A DNA stretch of 13,179 bases from Sphingomonadales bacterium (GTDB taxonomy: Bacteria > Pseudomonadota > Alphaproteobacteria > Sphingomonadales > Emcibacteraceae), in NCBI GenBank assembly GCA_011051815.1, contig DRKK01000376.1:1-13179 (forward strand), given 5' to 3'. The notes beneath the pieces are model-generated. The model was not told where the DNA came from. It saw only the letters and a list, made by a program, of their open reading frames with translations, and searched no databases. Made by a program: the position numbers and the translations under genes. Shown here one piece after another: positions 8,001 to 13,179 of this stretch; the stretch's first letter is position 1, and the number at the start of each line of letters is the position of its first letter.

Positions 8001-9682
8001 TCCAGCAGGTTTGGCCGGGGGCCAATGAAGGACACCAGTGACATGACCGCTTCCTCTCGGATGGGGTCAATGGGCGGATTGGTCACTTGAGCAAAATTCT
8101 GTTTGAAATAGCTGTAGAGCAGTTTTGATTTGCTGGACAGGGCCGATATGGGCGTGTCTGTACCCATAGAGCCGAGAGCTTCCTGTGCGCTGGTGGTCAT
8201 AGGCGGCAACAGAAGTTTCAGGTCTTCCTGCGTATAGCCAAAGGCCTGCTGACGCTTTAACAGCGGCACATCCGTGGAATGATGCGGCGGAAATTCTGCG
8301 GGCAGGTCTTCCAGCTTGATCTGGGTGCGGGCCAAAATGGCCTCATAATCATAAGCACCGCTCAGCTCGGACTTGATTTCAGCGTCACTAATTATCCGGC
8401 CCTCTGCGGTGTCGATCAGGAGCATTTTACCGGGCTGGAGCCGCCATTTCTGGACGATTTTATCTTCGGGGATCGGCAGGACGCCCATCTCGGACGCCAG
8501 AACAACCATATCATCATCGGTCACCAGATAGCGGGCCGGACGCAGACCGTTACGGTCAAGGGTCGCTCCGATCAGGGTACCATCGGTAAAAGCCATGGCG
8601 GCGGGACCGTCCCATGGCTCCATCAGGGCCGCATGATATTCGTAAAAGGCCCGGCGTTTCTCATCCATCAGCGGATTTCCGGCCCAGGCTTCAGGGATCA
8701 ACATCATCATGGCATGGACAATGCTATAGCCCCCGGCCACCAGCAGTTCCAGCGCATTGTCAAAGCTCGCGGTGTCGGAAATCCCCTCAGGGATCAGAGG
8801 CCAGAGCTTTTCCAGATCATCACCAAGGACGGTGGATTCCATGCTGAAACGCCGTGACGCCATCCAGTTCACATTGCCGCGCACCGTATTGATCTCGCCG
8901 TTATGACAGACCATGCGAAAGGGTTGGGCCAGTCCCCATGTGGGGAAGGTGTTGGTGGAAAAACGTTGATGAACCAGCGCCAACGCAGATGTCATGCGCT
9001 CATCTTTCAGGTCATCGTAATAGACCCCGACCTGCGTGGCCAGCAACATCCCCTTATAGAGCAGAGTGCGGCTGGAGCAGCAACAGGCATAATAATGTTC
9101 TGTATCATCGTCCATATCAAAGACGATATTGGACAGCTGTTTGCGGATCAGATAGAGCTTTAATTCAAAGTCTGCGTTGCTTTTACACGCGTCCCCGATT
9201 CCGACAAAGCCCTGAAAGATCGCTGGCTCAGAAGCCTTGACCCCATCACTGAAACCACTGTTGTTGGTTGGTACTTTGCGCCAGCCCAGAAATTTCTGGC
9301 CTTCCTGGTCCACCAGATTCTCAAAAGTTTTTTTAATCTTGTCGGCAACGGTTTTTTCATGGGGCAAGAACACCATCAATACGCCGTACTCACCAAACTT
9401 TGGCAGGCTGATTTTTTCCTGCTTGGCCACGGCCTGCATAAAATCATCGGGCATCTGAATCAAAATTCCGGCGCCGTCACCGGACAGGGGATCCGCGCCA
9501 ACGGCCCCGCGATGGGTGAGGTTTTCCAGTATTTTCAGGCCATTGGCAATGATGTCATGGCTCTTAACACCCTTGATATTGGCGACAAAACCAATGCCGC
9601 AATTATCATGTTCATTTTGGGGGTTATAGAGGCCCTGAGCCTTTGGCAGGCCGGTCGTGTTTAATGGCACCTTATGGGTCAT
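5024..9682 (-). CDS. gltB: Glutamate synthase (NADPH) large subunit
   Basis: This is the 1552-residue alpha subunit of glutamate synthase. It hydrolyses glutamine in an N-terminal class II amidotransferase domain and channels ammonia to an FMN site, where 2-oxoglutarate is turned into glutamate using electrons from GltD. From the chosen ATG, the catalytic cysteine is C28 in [10 protein letters not shown], behind a short propeptide that is normally removed. [16 protein letters not shown] and [12 protein letters not shown] are amidotransferase signatures. The FMN-binding synthase domain contains [11 protein letters not shown]. The [3Fe-4S] cluster cysteines are C1140, C1146 and C1151 ([12 protein letters not shown]). 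The C-terminal GXGXG beta-helix domain ends the protein. The length is typical. I chose ATG 9682 because GAGGAG lies 11 bases upstream; the frame also extends to a GTG at 9736 (18 more residues) without a clear ribosome binding site. Confidence 0.97.
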   Translation of the reverse strand: MTHKVPLNTTGLPKAQGLYNPQNEHDNCGIGFVANIKGVKSHDIIANGLKILENLTHRGAVGADPLSGDGAGILIQMPDDFMQAVAKQEKISLPKFGEYGVLMVFLPHEKTVADKIKKTFENLVDQEGQKFLGWRKVPTNNSGFSDGVKASEPAIFQGFVGIGDACKSNADFELKLYLIRKQLSNIVFDMDDDTEHYYACCCSSRTLLYKGMLLATQVGVYYDDLKDERMTSALALVHQRFSTNTFPTWGLAQPFRMVCHNGEINTVRGNVNWMASRRFSMESTVLGDDLEKLWPLIPEGISDTASFDNALELLVAGGYSIVHAMMMLIPEAWAGNPLMDEKRRAFYEYHAALMEPWDGPAAMAFTDGTLIGATLDRNGLRPARYLVTDDDMVVLASEMGVLPIPEDKIVQKWRLQPGKMLLIDTAEGRIISDAEIKSELSGAYDYEAILARTQIKLEDLPAEFPPHHSTDVPLLKRQQAFGYTQEDLKLLLPPMTTSAQEALGSMGTDTPISALSSKSKLLYSYFKQNFAQVTNPPIDPIREEAVMSLVSFIGPRPNLLDLEGVGTHKRLEVRQPILSNEDLEKIRTIGDIPDNNFRTVTIDVTYDASEGAAGMDNAIESICLLAEVSVIEGDNIIILSDRGVSDERIAIPALLATSAVHHYLIRKGLRTSVGLVVETGEAREVHHFCVLAGYGAEAINPYLAFETITALAPTLAGDIITPRDARARYTKAIDKGILKVMSKMGISTYQSYCGAQIFDAVGLNSAFIEKYFTKTQSAIEGVGLNEISREAVMRHDQAFTDSLVYENALDVGGEYAVRMRGEDHMWTFDSISNLQHAVRGNNAEQYDAYAHNINEQSERLLTPRGLFKIKLADKPIALDKVEPASEIVKRFVTGAMSFGSISREAHTNLAIAMNRIGGKSNTGEGGEEPDRFTPDRNGDLRRSAIKQVASGRFGVTTEYLVNADEIQIKMAQGAKPGEGGQLPGHKVDAVIAKVRHSTPGVGLISPPPHHDIYSIEDLAQLIYDLKNVNPKARISVKLVSEIGVGTVAAGVSKAKADHLTISGYDGGTGASPLTSIKNAGSPWEMGLAETQQTLVLNKLRDRISVQVDGGLKTGRDVIVGALLGADEFGFATAPLIASGCIMMRKCHLNTCPVGIATQDPVLRRKFMGKPEHVVNYFFFVAEEVRKIMAEMGVTKLDDIIGRSDLLSKNDAIRHWKADGLDFSKLFHMPKTEKASDIYNTARQEHDLDHILDRRLLEKAKDALETKTPVVIEENINNTDRSCGALLSGRLAEKYGYGGLPKGTIHVKLSGTAGQSFGAFVAKGVTLELSGDGNDYVGKGLSGGQLIIYPPKVSKIDPKNSIIVGNTVLYGAVGGECYFRGVAGERFAVRNSGAIAVVEGVGDHGCEYMTGGCVVVIGQTGRNFAAGMSGGIAYVLDEAGDFEKRCNLAMVELEPMPEEDDMARKHQSGDLESHGRVDILRNNMSGNDVERLVTLLENHVRFTGSKRARAILDNQEEYLPKFVKVMPVEYRRALQEMAPTQTVLSAYTGQTLN

Positions 9683-9693
9683 TCCCGAAAATA

Positions 9694-9699
9694 CTCCTC
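9694..9699 (-). promoter_or_regulatory. gltB ribosome binding site (GAGGAG)
   Basis: GAGGAG on the - strand sits 11 bases before the ATG at 9682 and inside the longer reading frame that starts at GTG 9736. It is the reason for preferring the shorter start. The spacing is a little long. Confidence 0.6.
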
Positions 9700-9786
9700 G
9701 TTCTTGCAAAGTCTTCAAATAATATTTTTTGCGCACAAATCCAGACCATCTTTAAATCATAAAGACAGACCGGATCTTAGTCTTTT

Positions 9787-9813
9787 GCTTTAAAGCCAGT
9801 TTTGATGCTTTAA
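9787..9813. promoter_or_regulatory. GCTTTAAAGC palindrome with a repeated GCTTTAA 20 bases away
   Basis: A perfect 10-base palindrome GCTTTAAAGC (9787-9796) is followed by a direct repeat of its first seven bases, GCTTTAA, at 9807-9813. The offset is exactly 20 bases, about two helical turns. Both lie 105-131 bases upstream of the gltB ATG, where promoter-proximal regulators would bind. No known factor is recognised. Confidence 0.3.
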
Positions 9814-9829
9814 TTCTATGGCACTTTTT

Positions 9830-9849
9830 ATACAGTATTATGACTGTAT
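9830..9849. promoter_or_regulatory. 20-base dyad ATACAGT-N6-ACTGTAT upstream of gltB
   Basis: Perfect 7-base inverted arms (9830-9836 and 9843-9849) flank a 6-base AT spacer, about 150-165 bases upstream of the gltB ATG. The size and symmetry fit a dimeric repressor or activator operator. On the - strand the right part includes TATAAA and CATAAT, either of which could be a -10 element, but no good -35 accompanies them. It is unlike the alphaproteobacterial LexA site. Confidence 0.4.
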
Positions 9850-10233
9850 CATTGTTCTTATATGCCGGCCGTAGAATTTCATCTCGCTTTGGGCAAGTGA
9901 GGGCAAAAAATCTGACGTAAATTATCTACAGTTTTGGGCCATGTCTGCAAAATTAACTGCCAGTTCGCGACAGGCTTGCGTATTTTCTACTGATAAATAC
10001 GGTTAAAATCAAGCAAATCATCAGAAATAGTTTGTTCATATGGTAAAAAAATATCAAAAAAATACTTTCTAACAGGGACTTAAAGGACAAATAAAAAAAG
10101 ACTGAGGTCATAAAAATTCTGTTCTCACTGAAATTCCATATGCAGAACTTGTGAGTCATTATTTTTTGGATAAAATTTTAGTCTTTTTTGGGGATTTCTC
10201 CGGGGTTGCGGAAAGTCAAGACAAAAAGGATGA
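9850..10233. other. AT-rich divergent intergenic DNA with no recognised gene
   Basis: This stretch between the gltBD and nrdAB control elements is markedly richer in A and T than the flanking genes. I see no gene with a ribosome binding site. It holds a 10-base inverted repeat AAAAAAGACT / AGTCTTTTTT (10094-10103 and 10180-10189) with a 76-base interval. It also has two overlapping short inverted pairs, GTTCT...AGAAC and CTCAC...GTGAG, between about 10120 and 10155, and one GAGTC at 10153-10157. These could be promoter-upstream A/T tracts or a small untranslated RNA, but nothing decides it. Confidence 0.4.
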
Positions 10234-10249
10234 ATACTAGTTGTTGACA
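10234..10249 (+). promoter_or_regulatory. Degenerate NrdR-box-like site (distal)
   Basis: The 16 bases from 10234 match the commonly cited NrdR-box consensus ACACWATATATWGTGT at 9 positions, including the core C-W-A and T-W-G. On its own this would be weak. Its support comes from its spacing of 32 bases, centre to centre, from the better box at 10266-10281, the usual arrangement for the NrdR repressor. It overlaps the -35 element. Confidence 0.45.
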
Positions 10250-10272
10250 TTGCGGCAGGGTCAAAATACCAT
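10244..10272 (+). promoter_or_regulatory. Sigma-70-type promoter for nrdAB
   Basis: A perfect TTGACA -35 (10244-10249) is followed after 17 bases by TACCAT (10267-10272), a four-of-six -10. Transcription would begin near 10280. The -35 and -10 each lie inside one NrdR-box-like site, so repressor binding would block polymerase. The predicted leader to nrdA is about 255 nt. Confidence 0.6.
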
Positions 10273-10281
10273 ATCTTGTGT
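10266..10281 (+). promoter_or_regulatory. NrdR box (proximal)
   Basis: ATACCATATCTTGTGT matches the NrdR-box consensus ACACWATATATWGTGT at 13 of 16 positions and overlaps the -10 element. NrdR is a zinc-ribbon/ATP-cone repressor that senses ATP and dATP and represses ribonucleotide reductase genes. Its boxes come in pairs about three helical turns apart, as here with 10234-10249. The nrdR gene is not in this window. Confidence 0.65.
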
Positions 10282-10535
10282 CGAGGGTGATTTAAAGGGG
10301 TTCGGAACCGGATTATCGTTATTCTATAAGGCTCTAGCGTCTACAGGCTATAAAAGGGTCAAATATTACAACGATTTTGCGTCAGAATTTCAGGGTAATT
10401 ACAGCCTCGCAATCGAACAAATAATATTTTTGCATTATACATATATGGTCATCCAGAACAGAGGATTATGTGGTATAAGGGTAGGTTGATTCACGAATCT
10501 TGCAAAAATGCATAGAAATGTGGGAGTTTAATAGA
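10282..10535 (+). other. Long 5' leader of nrdA with hairpin potential
   Basis: About 250 nt separate the predicted start of transcription from the nrdA coding start. It contains GGTTCGGAACC (10299-10309). It also has a possible hairpin pairing CGATTTTGCG (10372-10381) with CGCAATCG (10408-10415), whose loop contains the palindrome GTAATTAC (10395-10402). Near the gene are GATTC-AC-GAATC (10488-10499) and a 15-codon reading frame from ATG 10468. I see no B12 box and no other riboswitch that I recognise. The role is unknown. Confidence 0.4.
10522..10526 (+). promoter_or_regulatory. nrdA ribosome binding site (GGGAG)
   Basis: GGGAG is 9 bases before the GTG at 10536. No comparable site precedes the in-frame ATG at 10518 or TTG at 10500, so it is the main reason for choosing the GTG start. 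Confidence 0.5.
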
Positions 10536-12383
10536 GTGGTAGCGACGTTATTTAAGGAAGCCGTACAGGTAAAAGATCATTGGCAGGTAGAGACTATTCC
10601 GGAAAGGGATAATCTGCTTACCGATTTTGGCAAGGCGACCTTAACGGATCGATATTTGATGCCCGGGGAGAATTATCAGGATCTTTTTGCCCGGGTGGCC
10701 AGCTTCTATAGCGATGACAAGGCCCATGCCCAGCGGCTCTATGACTATATCAGCAAGCTCTGGTTCATGCCCGCCACCCCTATTCTGAGCAACGGTGGCA
10801 CCAAACGCGGCCTGCCGATTTCCTGTTTCCTGAACGAAGCCAATGACAGCCTTCAGGGCATTGTGACCCTATGGAATGAAAATGTCTGGCTGGCCTCCAA
10901 AGGCGGTGGCATCGGCAGCTATTGGGGTAATCTGCGCTCCATCGGCGAGAATGTATCCACCAATGGCAAAACATCCGGCATCATCCCCTTTATCCGGGTG
11001 ATGGACAGCCAGACCCTGGCCATTTCCCAAGGTTCGCTCCGGCGCGGCAGTGCGGCAGTCTATCTGCCGGTTAATCATCCGGAGATTGAAGAATTTATTG
11101 AAATCCGCCGGCCCACAGGCGGGGACCCAAACCGCAAAGCACTCAATCTGCACCATGGTATTGCCATTTCCGATGCTTTCATGCGGGCGGTGGAGAATGA
11201 CGAGGATTGGGCCCTGCTCAGCCCCCATGACCAAAGCGTGCAGAAAACCATTTCGGCACGGGCGTTATGGATACGGATGCTGACGGCGCGCATTGAAACC
11301 GGCGAGCCTTATATGCTGTTCAGCGACCATGTGAATAACGCAATTCCGGAGCATCACAAGCTGGCGGGTCTGAATGTGAAAACATCAAACCTGTGCTGTG
11401 AGATTACCCTGCCCACGGGCATGGATCATCTGGGCAAAGAACGTACGGCGGTCTGTTGCCTGTCGTCAATCAACCTTGAGACCTATGACCAATGGCAGGA
11501 TAATGACCTGTTCATCACCGATCTGATGCGGTTTCTGGATAATGTGCTGGAGGATTTCATTCAGCGCGCGCCGGACAGCATGGCCCGCGCCACCTATGCC
11601 GCCATGCGTGAACGCAGTGTGGGCCTTGGGGCCATGGGCTTTCACAGCTTCCTACAGGACCGGATGATCCCGTTTGAATCCGTCATGGCGCAGGTCTGGA
11701 ACAAGCGTATATTCAAACATATTCAAAACGGCGTTGATGCGGCGTCCAAAATACTGGCCAAGGAAAAAGGTGCCTGCCCCGATGCGGCGGATTACGGCAT
11801 TATGGAGCGTTTCTCCAACAAGACCGCCATCGCGCCAACGGCCTCCATTTCAATCATCTGCGGCGGGGCCAGTCCCGGCATTGAACCCATTGCCGCCAAC
11901 AGCTTTACCCAGAAAACCCTGTCCGGCTCCTTTAATGTGCGCAGCCGCGCCCTGACCAAACTGCTGGAAGAAAAGGGTAAAAATACAGATGAGATCTGGA
12001 CCTCAATCACCATCAATGGCGGCTCTATTCAGCATCTGGATTTTCTCAATGATCTAGAGCGGGATGTATTCAAAACGGCCTTTGAACTGGATCAGCGCTG
12101 GGTAATTGAACATGCTGCCGACCGCGCCCCCATGGTGGATCAGGCCCAGTCGGTCAATGTATTCCTGCCCGCCGACGTTCATAAACGCGACCTGCATCAG
12201 GTTCATTTTCAGGCATGGAAAAAAGGCGTGAAAAGCCTTTATTATTGTCGCTCCCTGTCCATTCAACGGGCGGAGAGCGTGGAATCCGCCACCACCGTGG
12301 GCAAGGAAACACGGCCCCTTCACCAGCCGGAAAAGGTGATGGTTGAGACAGCAAATTATGAAGAATGCCTGTCTTGTCAATAA
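10536..12383 (+). CDS. nrdA: Class I ribonucleoside-diphosphate reductase, alpha (catalytic) subunit, no ATP-cone
   Basis: This 615-residue catalytic subunit reduces ribonucleoside diphosphates to deoxyribonucleotides, using a radical passed from NrdB. Key residues are present: C97 in PISC and C307 in AVCCLSS (the redox pair, E. coli C225/C462), and N285, C287 and E289 in SNLCCEITLPT (the thiyl-radical site). The radical-path tyrosines are in KSLYYCRS, and a C-terminal CLSC pair takes reducing equivalents. The specificity loop region (SQGSLRRGSAAVYLP) is intact. It is shorter than E. coli NrdA (761 aa) because the N-terminal ATP-cone is absent: only about 75 residues precede FMPATPILSNGGT. 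I chose GTG 10536 for its GGGAG; ATG 10518 (621 aa) or TTG 10500 (627 aa) are alternatives. nrdB follows 69 bases later. Confidence 0.93.
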   Translation: MVATLFKEAVQVKDHWQVETIPERDNLLTDFGKATLTDRYLMPGENYQDLFARVASFYSDDKAHAQRLYDYISKLWFMPATPILSNGGTKRGLPISCFLNEANDSLQGIVTLWNENVWLASKGGGIGSYWGNLRSIGENVSTNGKTSGIIPFIRVMDSQTLAISQGSLRRGSAAVYLPVNHPEIEEFIEIRRPTGGDPNRKALNLHHGIAISDAFMRAVENDEDWALLSPHDQSVQKTISARALWIRMLTARIETGEPYMLFSDHVNNAIPEHHKLAGLNVKTSNLCCEITLPTGMDHLGKERTAVCCLSSINLETYDQWQDNDLFITDLMRFLDNVLEDFIQRAPDSMARATYAAMRERSVGLGAMGFHSFLQDRMIPFESVMAQVWNKRIFKHIQNGVDAASKILAKEKGACPDAADYGIMERFSNKTAIAPTASISIICGGASPGIEPIAANSFTQKTLSGSFNVRSRALTKLLEEKGKNTDEIWTSITINGGSIQHLDFLNDLERDVFKTAFELDQRWVIEHAADRAPMVDQAQSVNVFLPADVHKRDLHQVHFQAWKKGVKSLYYCRSLSIQRAESVESATTVGKETRPLHQPEKVMVETANYEECLSCQ

Positions 12384-12438
12384 GGGCTTGTCAAGAATAT
12401 CTGGCCTGCCCGTCGTTTTAAATTTTATTTTTTAAGTT

Positions 12439-12442
12439 AAGG
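12439..12442 (+). promoter_or_regulatory. nrdB ribosome binding site (AAGG)
   Basis: AAGG lies 10 bases before the nrdB ATG at 12453. It is weak, but the only purine-rich stretch at a suitable distance in an otherwise T-rich gap. No terminator is seen between nrdA and nrdB, so they are probably one transcript. Confidence 0.45.
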
Positions 12443-12452
12443 TAATTGCCGA

Positions 12453-13179
12453 ATGTCCCTGTTAGAGGAACGCATTGTTTACAAACCCTTTCAGTACCCC
12501 TGGGCCTATGATGCCTGGCTAACCCAGCAAAGGGTCCATTGGTTGCCCGAAGAAGTCCCCATGGCCGATGATGTCAAGGACTGGAACATGACCATCACCG
12601 AGGGTGAAAAACATCTGCTGATGCAGATTTTCCGCTTTTTCACTCAGGCCGATGTGGAGGTCAATAACTGTTACATGCGCCATTATACCCGGGTGTTCAA
12701 ACCGACCGAGGTTCAGATGATGCTGGCCGCCTTTTCCAATATGGAAACCATCCATGTGGCGGCTTACAGTCATCTTCTGGATACGCTGGGCATCCCGGAG
12801 ACAGAATATGAGGCCTTCCTCAAATATGATGAGATGAAGGCCAAATATGACTATATGCAGATATGGGGCGTGGACAGCAAGGAAGATATTGCCAAGACGT
12901 TGGCCGTGTTCGGTGGCTTTACCGAGGGATTGCAACTGTTTGCCTCTTTCGCCATTCTGATGAATTTTCCCCGCTTTGGCAAGATGAAGGGCATGGGCCA
13001 GATTATCACATGGTCGGTGCGCGATGAATCGCTCCATACCAACAGCATCATTCAACTGTTCCATACCTTTGTTCAGGAAAACCCCGAAGTCTGGACTGAC
13101 GAATTACAGGCGGACCTGACCCAGGCCTGTCAGACCATCGTGACCCATGAAGATGCCTTCATAGATCTGGCCTTTGAAA
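12453..13179 (+). CDS. nrdB: Class I ribonucleoside-diphosphate reductase, beta (radical) subunit, 5' part
   Basis: The first 242 codons of the small subunit are present; no stop is reached before the window ends. NrdB holds a di-metal centre that generates the radical used by NrdA. The ferritin-like ligand set is complete: D67, E98 and H101 (in METIHVAAYSHL), E158 (in TEGLQLFASF), and E192 and H195 (in RDESLH). The radical tyrosine is Y105, matching E. coli Y122, so a tyrosyl-radical enzyme is expected. There is no N-terminal ATP-cone: the protein enters the catalytic fold directly (EERIVYKPFQYPWAYDAW). The missing C-terminus should carry the NrdA-binding tail. Confidence 0.93.
   Translation, partial: MSLLEERIVYKPFQYPWAYDAWLTQQRVHWLPEEVPMADDVKDWNMTITEGEKHLLMQIFRFFTQADVEVNNCYMRHYTRVFKPTEVQMMLAAFSNMETIHVAAYSHLLDTLGIPETEYEAFLKYDEMKAKYDYMQIWGVDSKEDIAKTLAVFGGFTEGLQLFASFAILMNFPRFGKMKGMGQIITWSVRDESLHTNSIIQLFHTFVQENPEVWTDELQADLTQACQTIVTHEDAFIDLAFE

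Noticed and set aside
5063..9163. Several long + strand frames opposite gltB (up to about 300 codons)
   Set aside because: They are antisense to a complete, conserved gltB. Their proline, histidine and glycine-rich translations are typical of the mirror frames of a GC-biased gene.
9683..9736. 18-residue N-terminal extension of GltB from GTG 9736
   Set aside because: There is no clear ribosome binding site before the GTG, while GAGGAG precedes ATG 9682. The shorter start leaves a propeptide of normal length before the catalytic cysteine.
9953..10159. A 68-codon hydrophobic frame on the - strand
   Set aside because: The ATG has no ribosome binding site, and the phenylalanine/isoleucine/lysine-rich composition is what AT-rich DNA gives by chance.
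10094..10189. 10-base inverted repeat AAAAAAGACT / AGTCTTTTTT as mobile-element ends
   Set aside because: The arms are mostly A/T runs, the 76-base interior has no gene, and there are no flanking target duplications.
10291..10312. tRNA T-arm-like GGGGTTCGGAACCGG
   Set aside because: The flanks do not pair as a 5-bp T stem, and no acceptor or anticodon arms are found nearby.
10241..10489. An 82-codon frame on the + strand between the nrd promoter and nrdA
   Set aside because: It starts at a TTG inside the -35 region, so its start would precede transcription from the proposed promoter. It has no ribosome binding site and no recognisable protein family. Kept only as part of the leader finding.
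10282..10500. Adenosylcobalamin riboswitch in the nrd leader
   Set aside because: No B12 box is visible, and the downstream enzyme is the B12-independent class I reductase.

Overview
The window looks like chromosomal DNA from a mid-GC alphaproteobacterium. The evidence is a gltB-gltD pair with alphaproteobacterial-style protein sequences, small SlyX, YdcH (DUF465) and DUF983 genes, and a class I nrdA-nrdB pair behind NrdR-box-like sites. The order or genus cannot be fixed from sequence reading alone. There is no insertion sequence, phage gene, CRISPR array, rRNA or tRNA. Almost everything is housekeeping; the less explained material lies in the intergenic control regions.

Layout: (1) 1-384, + strand: the C-terminal end of an ABC-2 type transporter permease resembling YhhJ. 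(2) 574-2045, - strand: a compact operon slyX -> beta-hydroxyacid dehydrogenase (3-hydroxyisobutyrate dehydrogenase family) -> DUF983 membrane protein, with gaps of +9 and -4 bases. (3) 2046-2139: a 94-base divergent control region with two palindromes sharing TACC/GGTA half-sites. (4) 2140-3252, + strand: an exported PD40/TolB-like beta-propeller protein. It meets a convergent YdcH-family gene (3249-3485, -) with a 4-base overlap of the two ends. (5) 3591-9682, - strand: gltD and gltB, the small and large subunits of NADPH-type glutamate synthase, read in the order gltB -> gltD with an 11-base gap. (6) 9683-10535: about 850 bases of AT-rich divergent regulatory DNA. It carries a dyad and repeated GCTTTAA elements on the gltB side. 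On the nrd side it has a TTGACA promoter flanked by a pair of NrdR-box-like sites, followed by a leader of roughly 250 nt. (7) 10536-12383 and 12453-end, + strand: nrdA and nrdB of an aerobic class I ribonucleotide reductase; nrdB is cut by the window edge.

Functionally, GltB and GltD together make glutamate from glutamine and 2-oxoglutarate (the second half of the GS-GOGAT ammonia-assimilation cycle). NrdA and NrdB together make deoxyribonucleotides for DNA synthesis. The NrdA here lacks the usual N-terminal ATP-cone, so its overall activity may not be sensed in the E. coli way, and transcriptional control through NrdR may carry more of the burden. I found no convincing new multi-gene system. 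The best leads are the NrdR-box pair with its long leader, the paired palindromes between slyX and the propeller gene, and the dyad upstream of gltB.
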